Shown here piece by piece: positions 28,925-37,376 of a stretch of DNA of 64,000 nucleotides (positions are counted from its first letter, which is position 1; the number at the start of each line of letters is the position of its first letter). The notes beneath the pieces are model-generated. The model was given only the letters and a program-made list of their open reading frames with translations. It was not told the origin of the DNA and ran no database searches. The DNA comes from Sphingomonas metalli (GTDB lineage Bacteria; Pseudomonadota; Alphaproteobacteria; Sphingomonadales; Sphingomonadaceae), in NCBI RefSeq assembly GCF_014641735.1, contig NZ_BMIH01000002.1, forward strand, positions 62,001 to 126,000. Reading direction: 5' to 3'. The position numbers were made by a program, and so were the translations under genes.

Positions 28925-30930
28925 GCCTCATGCTCCCGGGTCAGGCGCCAGATCCGATAGGGCTGGTCGGGCGCGATGCGGATGGTCTGCTCCTTGCCGT
29001 ACCAGCGGAAGCGATAGCCCTCGGCCAGATCCTCGACCGCGACGTCGCCGTCGTCGCCGAGGCCGAACTCCCAAAGCGGTACCTCGAAACGACACTCATG
29101 CGCATTGTGCGGATCGAGATTGATCATCACGCAGATCATCCCCTCGCCGCCGTCCGGATCGGGCCGCCCGTACCAGATGATATTGTCGTCATGCGCAACG
29201 AAGAACTTCGTGCCGAGGTGCGTCTGGAGGGCCGGATAGCGGCGGCGGATGCGGTTGAGCATCGCGATGTCGAGGATGATGTTGCCCGGCGCGTTCCAAT
29301 CGCGCGGCTTGACGATATACTTCTCGGAATCGTTATACTCTTCCTTGCCCGGCACCGGATCGGCCTCGCACAGTTCGAAGCCCGAATAGACGCCGAACAG
29401 TCCCGACAGGGTCGCCGCCAGTACCGCGCGGATGCGGAAGCCGGGCCGGCCCGACGTCTGGAGATAGACCGGATTGATGTCGGGCGTGTTGACGAAAAAG
29501 TGCGGGCGGTAGAACTCCTTGGGCGCGGTGGTCGTCAGCTCGGTGATATATTCCGTCAGTTCCACCTTGGTGTCGCGCCAGGTGAAATAGGTGTAGGACT
29601 GGCTGAAGCCGATCTTGGCGAGCCGGTACATCATCGTCGGCCGGGTAAAGGCCTCCGCAAGGAAGATGGCGTCCGGATGCCGCGCGCGCACGTCGCCGAT
29701 CATCCACTCCCAGAAGGGCAGCGGCTTGGTGTGGGGATTGTCGACGCGGAAGGTCTTCACGCCGTGCTCGATCCAGAGCAGCACGACGTCGCGCAGGGCC
29801 ACCCAAAGGTCCGGGATCGCGTCCGGACCGTAGAAGTCGACATTGACGATGTCCTGATATTTCTTCGGCGGGTTCTCGGCGTATTTCATCGAGCCGTCGG
29901 ACCGCCAGGCGAACCAACCCGGATGATCCTTCAGCCAGGGATGGTCGGGCGAGCATTGGATCGCGAAATCCAGCGCGATCTCGAGGCCATGCTGCCGCGC
30001 CGCCTCGACCAGCCGGCCGAACGCCGCGAAGCCGCCCAATTCGGGATGGACGGCATCGTGCCCGCCCTCCTCGGCGCCGATCGCATAGGGGCTGCCGGGA
30101 TCGCCCGGCCCAGCGCTCAGCGTGTTGTTGGGCCCCTTGCGATTGGTCCGCCCGATCGGATGGATCGGCGGGAAGTAGAGCGTATCGAAGCCCATGTCGC
30201 GGATCTGCGGCAGTCGCCCGATCACGTCGTCGAACGTGCCGTGCCGATCCTCGCTGTCGGTGATCGACCGCGGGAAAAGCTCATACCAGCTGGAGAAGCG
30301 CGCGGCGATCCGCTCCGCATCGACGAGCTGGCGCGGCGACCGGACGCGAAACGGCCGTTCGTCCGCCTCCGCCATCAGCGTGGCCAGTTCGGCGTCCAGC
30401 AGCAGCTCGGGCGGCGCACCCTCCAGCCGCTCCAACCACGCCCGCAGCCGCGTCGCCAGCGGCGCCGGCGCGCGCTCGGCGGCGGCGGAGACGAACCCGC
30501 GGCCCTCCTGCGCATCGACATCCTGCGCGACGCCCGCGTCCAGTTTCTTGGCGAAGTCGCGACGGAAGCCGCCCCATATGTCCAGCCAGCCCTCGATGAC
30601 ATATTCGTGCCGGCCGATCTCTTCCAGCCGCCACTCGGCGGTCCATCGATCGGTCGGCAGCGCGGTCATGCGCACGCGCTGCCACGTTTCCGAACCCGGC
30701 CCGCGCCACAGCAGCTCCGCCGCTAGCTGCTCGTGGCCATCGCCGTACAGCGTCGCCTCGACCGTCACGGTCTCACCCACCACCCGCTTTACGGCGAAGT
30801 CGCCGCCATCGACGCGGGGAGACCACTCCTCGACGACGAGACGAGGCCAGTCGCGGGCCGCGGTGTCGGCCGACACGAGCGACACGGGATCGGTCGCCGC
30901 GACCGGCGCGGCGGTAACGGGTTCGGCCAT
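28921..30930 (-). CDS. glgE: Maltose-1-phosphate maltosyltransferase GlgE
   Basis: Extends alpha-1,4-glucan by transferring maltose from maltose-1-phosphate. The 669-residue protein begins with an N-terminal all-beta domain (about 30-130), has the family motif SSWYELFPRS (213-222), PPIHPIGRTNRKGPNN, the nucleophile Asp397 in TFRVDNPHTKP and the acid Glu426 in FLAEAFTRP. It is encoded immediately upstream of treS on the same strand with a 4-bp overlap, and together the two give the complete trehalose-to-glucan route except the branching enzyme. ATG at 30930 chosen; it is 12 bp from the DUF2934 gene stop. Confidence 0.94.
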   Translation of the reverse strand: MAEPVTAAPVAATDPVSLVSADTAARDWPRLVVEEWSPRVDGGDFAVKRVVGETVTVEATLYGDGHEQLAAELLWRGPGSETWQRVRMTALPTDRWTAEWRLEEIGRHEYVIEGWLDIWGGFRRDFAKKLDAGVAQDVDAQEGRGFVSAAAERAPAPLATRLRAWLERLEGAPPELLLDAELATLMAEADERPFRVRSPRQLVDAERIAARFSSWYELFPRSITDSEDRHGTFDDVIGRLPQIRDMGFDTLYFPPIHPIGRTNRKGPNNTLSAGPGDPGSPYAIGAEEGGHDAVHPELGGFAAFGRLVEAARQHGLEIALDFAIQCSPDHPWLKDHPGWFAWRSDGSMKYAENPPKKYQDIVNVDFYGPDAIPDLWVALRDVVLLWIEHGVKTFRVDNPHTKPLPFWEWMIGDVRARHPDAIFLAEAFTRPTMMYRLAKIGFSQSYTYFTWRDTKVELTEYITELTTTAPKEFYRPHFFVNTPDINPVYLQTSGRPGFRIRAVLAATLSGLFGVYSGFELCEADPVPGKEEYNDSEKYIVKPRDWNAPGNIILDIAMLNRIRRRYPALQTHLGTKFFVAHDDNIIWYGRPDPDGGEGMICVMINLDPHNAHECRFEVPLWEFGLGDDGDVAVEDLAEGYRFRWYGKEQTIRIAPDQPYRIWRLTREHEA

Positions 30931-30942
30931 GGATTCAGCCTT

Positions 30943-31248
30943 TTACTTGGCAGGCGTTTTCGGCTTGCGCGGCTTGGCTGCCGGCTTTGCGGCGGCGGAT
31001 GCTGGCGAGGCGGGCGCCGCCTTCGGAACCGCGCCGCCATCGGCCGCCGTCTGCTTGGAGGCAGCGCGGTCCTTCGGGGACTCAGCCGGCGCATCGCCCG
31101 TTGCCGTCTGCGATGCAGAAGGATCGTCGCCGCCGACCTCGCCCGCCGCCTGGTGCCAATGCTCCTCGTGACGGCCATGCTCGCCCCCGCCCTGCTCCCA
31201 CAGCTCATAGGCGCGGCGGCTGATGGCGTGATGACGATCGTCGGACAT
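30943..31248 (-). CDS. DUF2934 domain protein
   Basis: A 101-residue protein whose first 35 residues match DUF2934 (HHAISRRAYELWEQGG, then EEHWHQAAGEV). The rest is a low-complexity tail rich in Ala, Pro and Lys, ending PKPRKPKTPAK-like, which could bind nucleic acid or simply be disordered. The function of the domain is unknown. It lies 12 bp upstream of glgE on the same strand and may be the first gene of the glgE-treS operon, an association often seen in stress-related trehalose/glycogen clusters. Confidence 0.8.
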   Translation of the reverse strand: MSDDRHHAISRRAYELWEQGGGEHGRHEEHWHQAAGEVGGDDPSASQTATGDAPAESPKDRAASKQTAADGGAVPKAAPASPASAAAKPAAKPRKPKTPAK

Positions 31249-31486
31249 GGTCGGCTTCTCCTCCGTGACTGCCGGTCACGATGCGGGGCATCGCATCGGC
31301 AGGGCAACCCTCACGCGAAACAACCGGCAAAGCGATAGGGTTGCATGGGTTCGTCGCCGCTTCTGTACGGTAGGTTCCACATTGCAATGCCGGTCGATAT
31401 ACATGGATTTATTTCCCCGGCGCGACACGCTGTTATAAAGTTGGCAGCGATACGGTGCATCCTGCACCCGCATCGCGGGGGCATGG

Positions 31487-32491
31487 ATGGAACGGCTGGC
31501 GTCCTCTGCGGCGATCTTCAGGCTTTCGCCCGCCGCGCTTGGCGGCGTGCTGGACGGAAGTCCTGACTGCGTGAAGCTCATTGGGATCCAGGGCGAGATC
31601 CTTTACGTCAATCCCGCCGGCCTCCAGATGCTGGAGGTCGAGAGCTTCGAACAGGTCGCCGGGTTGCGCTGGGATGCGCTGCTGCCCACGAACACTAGCC
31701 GGCTCGTCGCGCTCGCCTATGGCAAGGCGGCGGGCGGCGAGACGTCGCGTTTTCGGGCTTTCTGCCCCACCCGCGCCGGACTGCCGCGCTGGTGCGACGT
31801 CACCGTCTCGCCGATCTCCGACGATGGCGGCGAGCTTCAGGGCTATCTCTGCGTTTCCCGCGACGTGACCGAGAGCCATGCGGCCCGCGAGGCGCTCGAA
31901 ATCAGCTCGGCGGAAATCAAGCACCGGCTGAAGAACACCTATACGATGGTCGGCGGCCTGCTCAACGCCTTCGCCCGCGGCAACAAGGGCACCGAAGCCT
32001 TCGCCGCCGCGATGACCGAGCGGCTCGCCTCGCTGAGCACGGCACAGTCCCTGTTCCTGTCCGACGAGGCGCACTGCCAGATCTCGCACCTCATTCCCGT
32101 CCTGCTCGCGCCGTTCGACAATCCGGGCTGCCCGGTCTTCGTCGACGAGCAATCGCCCGCGATCGTCGACCAGGGCGTGGCGGACGCGATCGCACTGGTG
32201 CTCGGCGAGCTGTCGGTAAATTCGGCCAAGCACGGCGCGCTCAACCATGGCGGCGAGATCCATGTCAGCTCGATCGCCGACAAGGGCATCCTGACCGTGC
32301 GCTGGAAGGAGCGCGCCCTGCGCGCGATCCGGCAACGCTCGCGTCAGGGCGGACAGGGCCTCACGCTCATGTCGCGGATCGTCCGTACCCGTGGCGGGGC
32401 GATCGCGCTCGAATGGCACGACGACGGCCTCGACGTGACGATGACCCTTCCCTTCGAAGAGAGCGGCGCCGCTCGACCGGCAGCGCAATAG
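31487..32491 (+). CDS. PAS-domain sensor histidine kinase (HWE/HisKA_2 type)
   Basis: A 334-residue soluble kinase. Residues about 15-130 form a PAS sensor domain (SPDCVKLIGIQGEILYVNPA). The phosphoacceptor box is EIKHRLKNTYTMVGGLL with His146, characteristic of HisKA_2/HWE kinases, followed by the N-box LGELSVNSAKHGAL and a C-terminal ATPase region (GGQGLTLMSRIV). No transmembrane helices, so it senses a cytoplasmic signal. Kinases of this group often feed the PhyR/EcfG general stress pathway, but no partner lies beside it. ATG at 31487 follows a G-rich stretch; the 238-bp gap upstream is the divergent control region shared with the DUF2934 gene. Confidence 0.85.
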   Translation: MERLASSAAIFRLSPAALGGVLDGSPDCVKLIGIQGEILYVNPAGLQMLEVESFEQVAGLRWDALLPTNTSRLVALAYGKAAGGETSRFRAFCPTRAGLPRWCDVTVSPISDDGGELQGYLCVSRDVTESHAAREALEISSAEIKHRLKNTYTMVGGLLNAFARGNKGTEAFAAAMTERLASLSTAQSLFLSDEAHCQISHLIPVLLAPFDNPGCPVFVDEQSPAIVDQGVADAIALVLGELSVNSAKHGALNHGGEIHVSSIADKGILTVRWKERALRAIRQRSRQGGQGLTLMSRIVRTRGGAIALEWHDDGLDVTMTLPFEESGAARPAAQ

Positions 32492-32525
32492 CTAGGGGGA
32501 CGTCGGCGTATCGGCCATGCGCCGG

Positions 32526-33287
32526 TCAGATCCCGCCCGGCACCACCACGCGCCCGTCCGCCTCGAGCGCCGCGGTCAGCGCGGCCAGGCAGGTTCCGAC
32601 CACGGCTTCATCGGGACTGCGCGCCACGAAATTGGCGCCCGTCCGGCCGTCGCGGAAGAAGGGATAGCTGCCGATCGACACGCCCTCATGCGCCTTTTCG
32701 GTCGCGCGCAGCAGGTCGGCGACCTCGCTTTCCGCAACCCAGCAGCCGATCGTGCCGGAGACGACCGGCCGGCCGCCTTCCAGCGTACCGGTCAGCCGGT
32801 CGAGCATCCCCGCGGTGATATGCGGCACGCCCGCCATGATGAAGATGTTCTCGACATGGATGCCGGGCGCGCCCGATACGCGGTTCTCGATCAGATCCGC
32901 ACCCTCGGGCACCCGCGCCATGCGGGCGCGCGCGTCGGTCATACCACCGCGGGTCTCGTAATAGCGTTCGAGCACCGCCAAGGCCTGCGGATGATGGACG
33001 ACGCCCCGCCCCAGCGCCGCAGCGATCGCGTCGACCGTGATGTCGTCATGTGTCGGCCCGATGCCGCCGGTGGTGAAAAGATAGTCGTTGCGGGCCCGCA
33101 GCGTATTGACCGCCTTGACGATCGCGTCCTCGCGATCGCCGACGATGCGCACCTCGGCCAGGCGGATGCCCTGCACGTTGAGCCAGCTCGCCAGCTGGGC
33201 GACGTTCTTGTCCTGCGTGCGTCCCGACAGGATCTCGTCGCCGATCACGACCAGCGCCGCCGTCCAAACCCGTTCCTGCTCGGCCAT
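32526..33287 (-). CDS. Molybdopterin-binding (CinA/MoaB-like) domain protein
   Basis: A 253-residue protein with the MoCF_biosynth domain of CinA: AALVVIGDEILSGRTQDKN, then TTGGIGPTHDDITVDAIA and GVPHITAGMLDRL. The C-terminal amidohydrolase half of CinA is absent, so this is the short form common in alphaproteobacteria, sometimes called competence/damage-inducible protein A. Its role is uncertain; FAD or nucleotide-derivative hydrolysis is known for some relatives. ATG at 33287 has AGGAG five bases upstream, clearly better than the in-frame TTG at 33320. Divergent from map. Confidence 0.85.
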   Translation of the reverse strand: MAEQERVWTAALVVIGDEILSGRTQDKNVAQLASWLNVQGIRLAEVRIVGDREDAIVKAVNTLRARNDYLFTTGGIGPTHDDITVDAIAAALGRGVVHHPQALAVLERYYETRGGMTDARARMARVPEGADLIENRVSGAPGIHVENIFIMAGVPHITAGMLDRLTGTLEGGRPVVSGTIGCWVAESEVADLLRATEKAHEGVSIGSYPFFRDGRTGANFVARSPDEAVVGTCLAALTAALEADGRVVVPGGI

Positions 33288-33349
33288 CCCCGCTCCTGCC
33301 ACCACGCCACCATCTCGCAAAATCCGGCCGGTTGCGCTATATGCCCCGG

Positions 33350-34177
33350 ATGACCGAATATGTGACCGTAACGTCCGACGCGCCGATGGGTCGCAACGGC
33401 GCGATCAAGCTTCATGGCCCCGCCGCCTTTGCCGGCATGCATAAGGCCGGGCGGCTCGCTGCCGAGACGCTCGACATGCTGGTGCCGCATATGGTGCCGG
33501 GCGTGACGACCGCGGAGCTCGACCGGCTGATCTACGACTTCGTCACCGCCAATGGCGGCGTGCCCGCCACGCTGGGCTATCGCGGCTATGCGCACTCGAC
33601 CTGTATCTCGATCAACCATGTCGTCTGCCATGGCATACCGAGCGAGAAGACGCTGAAGTCCGGCGACATCGTCAATGTCGACGTCACGCCGATCCTTGAT
33701 GGCTGGCACGGTGATTCCAGCCGCATGTACCTGATCGGCGACGTTCCGCTGAAGGCCCGGCGGCTGGTGGAGGTCACGTATGAATGCCTGATGCTGGGCA
33801 TCGAGCAGGCTCGGCCCGGCAACCGCATGGGCGATGTCGCGCACGCGATCCAGACCCATGCCGAAAGGCATCGCTACGGCGTCGTCCGCGACTTCTGCGG
33901 TCACGGGCTCGGCCGCCTGTTCCACGACGCGCCGGAGGTGGTGCATGTCGGCCGTCCGGGCACCGGGCCGGAATTGCGGCCGGGGATGATCTTCACGATC
34001 GAGCCCATGATCAACATCGGCCGCCCGGACGTGAAGCTGCTCGACGATGGCTGGACGGCCGTGACCCGGGACCGGTCGCTCTCGGCGCAGTTCGAGCATT
34101 CGATCGGCATCACCGAATCCGGTTGCGAGATTTTCACCCTCAGCCCGAAGGGCTTGGATCAGCCACCCTACGCCTGA
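33350..34177 (+). CDS. map: Methionine aminopeptidase, type I
   Basis: Removes the initiator methionine from nascent proteins. The 275-residue enzyme has all five metal ligands: two aspartates in NVDVTPILDGWHGDSS, the histidine in HGLGRLFHDAP, and glutamates in IFTIEPM and QFEHSIGIT. It is about ten residues longer at the N-terminus than E. coli Map. ATG at 33350 or the ATG three codons earlier (33341) could start translation; neither has a strong ribosome site, and the gene is 62 bp from the divergent MoaB-like start. Confidence 0.93.
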   Translation: MTEYVTVTSDAPMGRNGAIKLHGPAAFAGMHKAGRLAAETLDMLVPHMVPGVTTAELDRLIYDFVTANGGVPATLGYRGYAHSTCISINHVVCHGIPSEKTLKSGDIVNVDVTPILDGWHGDSSRMYLIGDVPLKARRLVEVTYECLMLGIEQARPGNRMGDVAHAIQTHAERHRYGVVRDFCGHGLGRLFHDAPEVVHVGRPGTGPELRPGMIFTIEPMINIGRPDVKLLDDGWTAVTRDRSLSAQFEHSIGITESGCEIFTLSPKGLDQPPYA

Positions 34178-34229
34178 GCTGCACGGCTCAGCATATGTTG
34201 ATCTTCATCGACTCACACTGATCGACACA

Positions 34230-34257
34230 GGCGATTATTCGCAGTGAAATAATCGCC
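34230..34257. terminator. Inverted repeat between map and ahpC
   Basis: A perfect 10-bp stem GGCGATTATT/AATAATCGCC with the 8-base loop CGCAGTGA, followed by CTTT. It lies 52 bp after map and 68 bp before ahpC. A weak intrinsic terminator for map is the simplest reading. An operator for a regulator of ahpC is also possible; it does not show the four spaced half-sites expected for OxyR. Confidence 0.5.
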
Positions 34258-34325
34258 CTTTCCTGCTGCATCGCGGCGCACTACATGGCGTGTCGTTACC
34301 GCATTGCACAACTGGAGATACGAGC

Positions 34326-34889
34326 ATGTCGATCATCGGCACCCAGCTGAAGCCCTTCACCACCCAGGCCTATCGCCAGGGCAAGTTCCTGACCGTCTCC
34401 GAGGGTGACGTGCTGGGCAAGTGGGCGGTCTTCTTCTTCTATCCGGCCGACTTCACCTTCGTCTGCCCGACCGAACTCGAGGATCTGGCGGACAATTACG
34501 CCACCTTCGAGAAGATGGGCGTCGAGATCTACTCGGTGTCGACCGATACTCATTTCAGCCACAAGGCGTGGCACGACACCTCGCCGGCGATCGGCAAGAT
34601 CAACTTCACGATGCTGGGCGACCCCTCGGGTGTCGTGACCAACAATTTCGGCGTGATGCGTGAGGGCCAGGGCCTGGCGGACCGCGGCACCTTTGTCGTC
34701 GATCCGGAGGGTACGATCCAGCTGATGGAGATCACCAGCGAGGGCGTCGGCCGCAACGCGATGGAGCTGCTCCGCAAGATCAAGGCCGCGCAGTATATCG
34801 CCGCCCATCCGGGTGAGGTCTGCCCCGCCAAGTGGGAAGAGGGCGAGACCACGCTGGCCCCGTCGCTCGACCTCGTCGGCAAGATCTAA
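34326..34889 (+). CDS. ahpC: Alkyl hydroperoxide reductase subunit C (peroxiredoxin)
   Basis: A typical 2-Cys peroxiredoxin of 187 residues reducing hydrogen peroxide and organic peroxides. The peroxidatic Cys47 sits in DFTFVCPTE and the resolving Cys166 in GEVCPAKW near the C-terminus. GGAG eight bases before ATG 34326 confirms the start. Electrons come from AhpF, encoded downstream after a 152-bp gap filled by repeat DNA. An inverted repeat lies 68 bp upstream. Confidence 0.95.
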   Translation: MSIIGTQLKPFTTQAYRQGKFLTVSEGDVLGKWAVFFFYPADFTFVCPTELEDLADNYATFEKMGVEIYSVSTDTHFSHKAWHDTSPAIGKINFTMLGDPSGVVTNNFGVMREGQGLADRGTFVVDPEGTIQLMEITSEGVGRNAMELLRKIKAAQYIAAHPGEVCPAKWEEGETTLAPSLDLVGKI

Positions 34890-34890
34890 C

Positions 34891-35018
34891 TCCTCCCCAA
34901 TTTGGGGAGGTGGCGGCCCGTCAGGGCTGACGGAGGGGGGCCGCCGCATACGGTTTACTGGCGGCAGCCACCCTCCACCGCCGCTGTGCGGCGGTTCCCC
35001 TCCCCGTGCCGGGGAGGA
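34891..35018. repeat. Composite palindromic repeat between ahpC and ahpF
   Basis: Two related GC-rich elements face each other. The left one starts with the hairpin TCCTCCCCAATTTGGGGAGG (34891-34910) and runs on to GGAGGGGGG; the right one (about 34970-35018) carries CCCTCCACC, GCGGCGG and ends in the hairpin CCTCCCCGTGCCGGGGAGG. The right element matches, in inverted orientation, the segment inside ligD at 23680-23737. It could stall or attenuate transcription between ahpC and ahpF and so set their ratio. Confidence 0.75.
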
Positions 35019-35041
35019 TTGTATAACCAACGGAGGCATCC

Positions 35042-36622
35042 GTGCTCGACACCGCGCTCAAGACCCAGCTCAAGACCTATCTCGCCAATATCCGCCAGCC
35101 GATCGAACTGGTCGCGGCGGCCGATGACAGCCCCAAGTCGCGCGAGATGGTCGAACTGCTCGGCGAGATCGCCGCGCTGTCGGACAAGGTATCGGTCGCA
35201 CAGGGCGACGACGATGCGCGCCGCCCCTCCTTCCTGATCCGCCGCACCGGCACAGACGTGGCGGTTCGGTTCGCCGGCATTCCGCTCGGCCATGAATTCA
35301 CCTCGCTGGTCCTCGCCCTGCTTCAGGTTGGCGGCCACCCGCCCAAGCTCGCGCCCGAAGTGATCGAGCAGATCGCCGCGCTGGAGGGCGACTGGCATTT
35401 CGAAACCTATTTCTCGCTGACCTGCCAGAACTGCCCGGACGTGGTGCAGGCGCTCAACGTGATGAGCGTCATTAACCCGCGCATCCGCCATACCGCGATC
35501 GAGGGCGGGCTGTTCCAGGACGAGGTGGCGAGCCGCAACATCCTCTCCGTCCCCGCCGTCTTCCTCAACGGCGAGCCGTTCGCGCAAGGTCGCATGGAGG
35601 TGGAGCAGATCCTCGCCAAGCTGGACACCGGCGCCGCCGCGCGGACCGCCGCGACGATCGCGGGCAAGGATCCGTTCGACGTGCTCGTCGTCGGCGGCGG
35701 CCCGGCCGGCGCGTCGGCGGCGATCTATGCCGCGCGCAAGGGCATCCGCACCGGCCTCGTCGCCGAGCGCTTCGGTGGGCAGGTGCTCGACACGATGGCG
35801 ATCGAGAACTTCATTTCGGTCCAGCATACCGAGGGGCCGAAGCTCGCCCAGCAGCTGGAGGCGCATGTCGACCAATATGGCGTCGACGTGATGAACCTGC
35901 AGCGCGCCGAGCGGCTGATTCCGGCGCGCAGCCCTGGCGGACTGCACGAGCTGCGGCTGGCGGGCGGCGCGACGCTGAAGGCGCGCACGGTGATCCTGTC
36001 GACCGGCGCGCGCTGGCGCTCGATGAACGTGCCGGGCGAAGAGGCGTACCGGAACAAGGGCGTGACCTATTGCCCGCATTGTGACGGCCCCCTCTTCCGC
36101 GGCAAGCGCGTCGCGGTGATCGGCGGCGGCAATTCGGGCGTCGAGGCCGCGATCGACCTTGCCGGCCTCGTCGCGCATGTCACGCTGATCGAATATGCCG
36201 CCGACCTGAAGGCGGATGCGGTGCTCCAGCGCAAGCTCGCCAGCCTGCCGAATGTCAGCGTCGTGACGTCCGCCCTCACCACCGAAGTGCAGGGCGACGG
36301 CACCCGCGTCACCGCCCTCCACTATAAGGATCGCAATAGCGGCGAAGCGCATGAGCTGCCGCTGGAGGGCGTGTTCGTCCAGATCGGTCTCGTCCCCAAC
36401 ACCGAATGGCTGAAGGACACGGTCGCGCTGACGCTGCACGGCGAGATCGAGGTCGATGCCCGCGGCGAAACCTCCGTCGCCGGCATCTTCGCGGCGGGCG
36501 ACGTCACGACCGTGCCGTTCAAGCAGATCGTGATCGCCATGGGCGAAGGCTCGAAGGCCTTGCTGTCCGCCTTCGACTATCTGATCCGCCTGCCGGCCGA
36601 GGTGGAGACGGTGGCGGCTTGA
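35042..36622 (+). CDS. ahpF: Alkyl hydroperoxide reductase subunit F
   Basis: An FAD-dependent disulfide reductase that recycles AhpC with NADH. The 526 residues hold an N-terminal double thioredoxin fold with TCQNCPD (about residues 128-134), the FAD-binding [12 protein letters not shown], and the catalytic pair CPHCDGP near residue 345, plus [16 protein letters not shown] near the end. GTG at 35042 has GGAGG seven bases upstream. Forms one unit with ahpC apart from the repeat between them. A perfect 16-bp inverted repeat follows the stop. Confidence 0.95.
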   Translation: MLDTALKTQLKTYLANIRQPIELVAAADDSPKSREMVELLGEIAALSDKVSVAQGDDDARRPSFLIRRTGTDVAVRFAGIPLGHEFTSLVLALLQVGGHPPKLAPEVIEQIAALEGDWHFETYFSLTCQNCPDVVQALNVMSVINPRIRHTAIEGGLFQDEVASRNILSVPAVFLNGEPFAQGRMEVEQILAKLDTGAAARTAATIAGKDPFDVLVVGGGPAGASAAIYAARKGIRTGLVAERFGGQVLDTMAIENFISVQHTEGPKLAQQLEAHVDQYGVDVMNLQRAERLIPARSPGGLHELRLAGGATLKARTVILSTGARWRSMNVPGEEAYRNKGVTYCPHCDGPLFRGKRVAVIGGGNSGVEAAIDLAGLVAHVTLIEYAADLKADAVLQRKLASLPNVSVVTSALTTEVQGDGTRVTALHYKDRNSGEAHELPLEGVFVQIGLVPNTEWLKDTVALTLHGEIEVDARGETSVAGIFAAGDVTTVPFKQIVIAMGEGSKALLSAFDYLIRLPAEVETVAA

Positions 36623-36638
36623 CGCGGTATGGGATTGT

Positions 36639-36679
36639 GAGCAGCTGAACCGTCCTCCCCGTCGACGGTTCAGCTGCTC
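36639..36679. terminator. Perfect 16-bp inverted repeat after ahpF
   Basis: GAGCAGCTGAACCGTC (36639-36654) is repeated as its exact complement at 36664-36679, around the loop CTCCCCGTC. It lies between convergent ahpF and parE, so a bidirectional transcription stop is likely, although there is no T-run. Confidence 0.6.
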
Positions 36680-36698
36680 TGCCTATCGACGTTACGCA

Positions 36699-36995
36699 CT
36701 AACGCAGCCGCAAGGCACGGTCATGGTCCTGACCCGGCCCCAGAATACGATGGATGAAGATACGGTCAGGCAGCACCGAGTAGAGTATGCCATAGCCCTT
36801 CCACGATCGTCGGCGTATTCCTTCCGCCTCGTATCGCGGAACGAGCGGAAAGGCGTTTGGCATCGCGGCCAGCGTCAGCGCAGTCTCGCGCAGCTCACCG
36901 ACAAAGCTTCTGGCCCGCGCCGGATTGTCACGCGCGATGAACCCGCCGATGCGCGTCAGATCGGCTGAGGCGCGGGAAGACAGGATTACCCTCAT
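36699..36995 (-). CDS. parE: RelE/ParE family toxin
   Basis: A 98-residue toxin of the ParE/RelE fold: MRVILSSRASADLTRIGGFI, then the conserved GIRRRSWKGYGILYSVLPD core and HRILGPGQD at the C-terminus. ParE members poison DNA gyrase and RelE members cut mRNA; the antitoxin type favours ParE. The start overlaps the antitoxin stop by 4 bp, the usual order with the antitoxin first. The pair sits between ahpF and purL as a small accessory insert. Confidence 0.87.
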   Translation of the reverse strand: MRVILSSRASADLTRIGGFIARDNPARARSFVGELRETALTLAAMPNAFPLVPRYEAEGIRRRSWKGYGILYSVLPDRIFIHRILGPGQDHDRALRLR

Positions 36996-37264
36996 TTCGG
37001 TTCGGCGGGGTTCGCAGTCTCCTCCAACGCGCGATCACAGGCGGCATCGAGATCGATGCCTCCGCTGGCGCGCATCTCCGTAAGGCTCTCGGCTATCGAC
37101 GCATCCAGATCGCGCAACCAGCGCGCTTCGTCATCCAGCGCATCCTGATCGCGGCGGATTAGGTCGCGAACATAATCGCTGGCGCTGGCATAATGACCGC
37201 TATCGATCCGACTTTCGACATAGTCGCGCATGAGATCGGGCAGCGAGATGTTCATCGTGGCCAT
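36992..37264 (-). CDS. parD: ParD-like ribbon-helix-helix antitoxin
   Basis: A 90-residue antitoxin. The N-terminal ribbon-helix-helix ATMNISLPDLMRDYVESRI, then SASDYVRDLIRRDQ, is the ParD/CC2985 DNA-binding domain, and the acidic C-terminal half should wrap the toxin. ATG at 37264 has AGGAGG five bases upstream. The complex usually represses its own promoter, which would lie in the 112 bp shared with divergent purL. The symbol is by family only. Confidence 0.87.
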   Translation of the reverse strand: MATMNISLPDLMRDYVESRIDSGHYASASDYVRDLIRRDQDALDDEARWLRDLDASIAESLTEMRASGGIDLDAACDRALEETANPAEPK

Positions 37265-37376
37265 GGGCGCCTCCTGATGCATGATGGCAAAAAATGGCAT
37301 CGCGAGACCGTGGTTGCAATAGCCTCCCCCACCTCCCGGGGTGACGCGCCAGCGCTGCATCGCTAAAGGCGCTGCC

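Noticed and set aside
36699..37264. Whether the parDE pair marks a larger mobile island
   Set aside because: Flanking genes ahpF and purL are chromosomal housekeeping genes at normal composition and no integrase, transposase or direct repeats are present.
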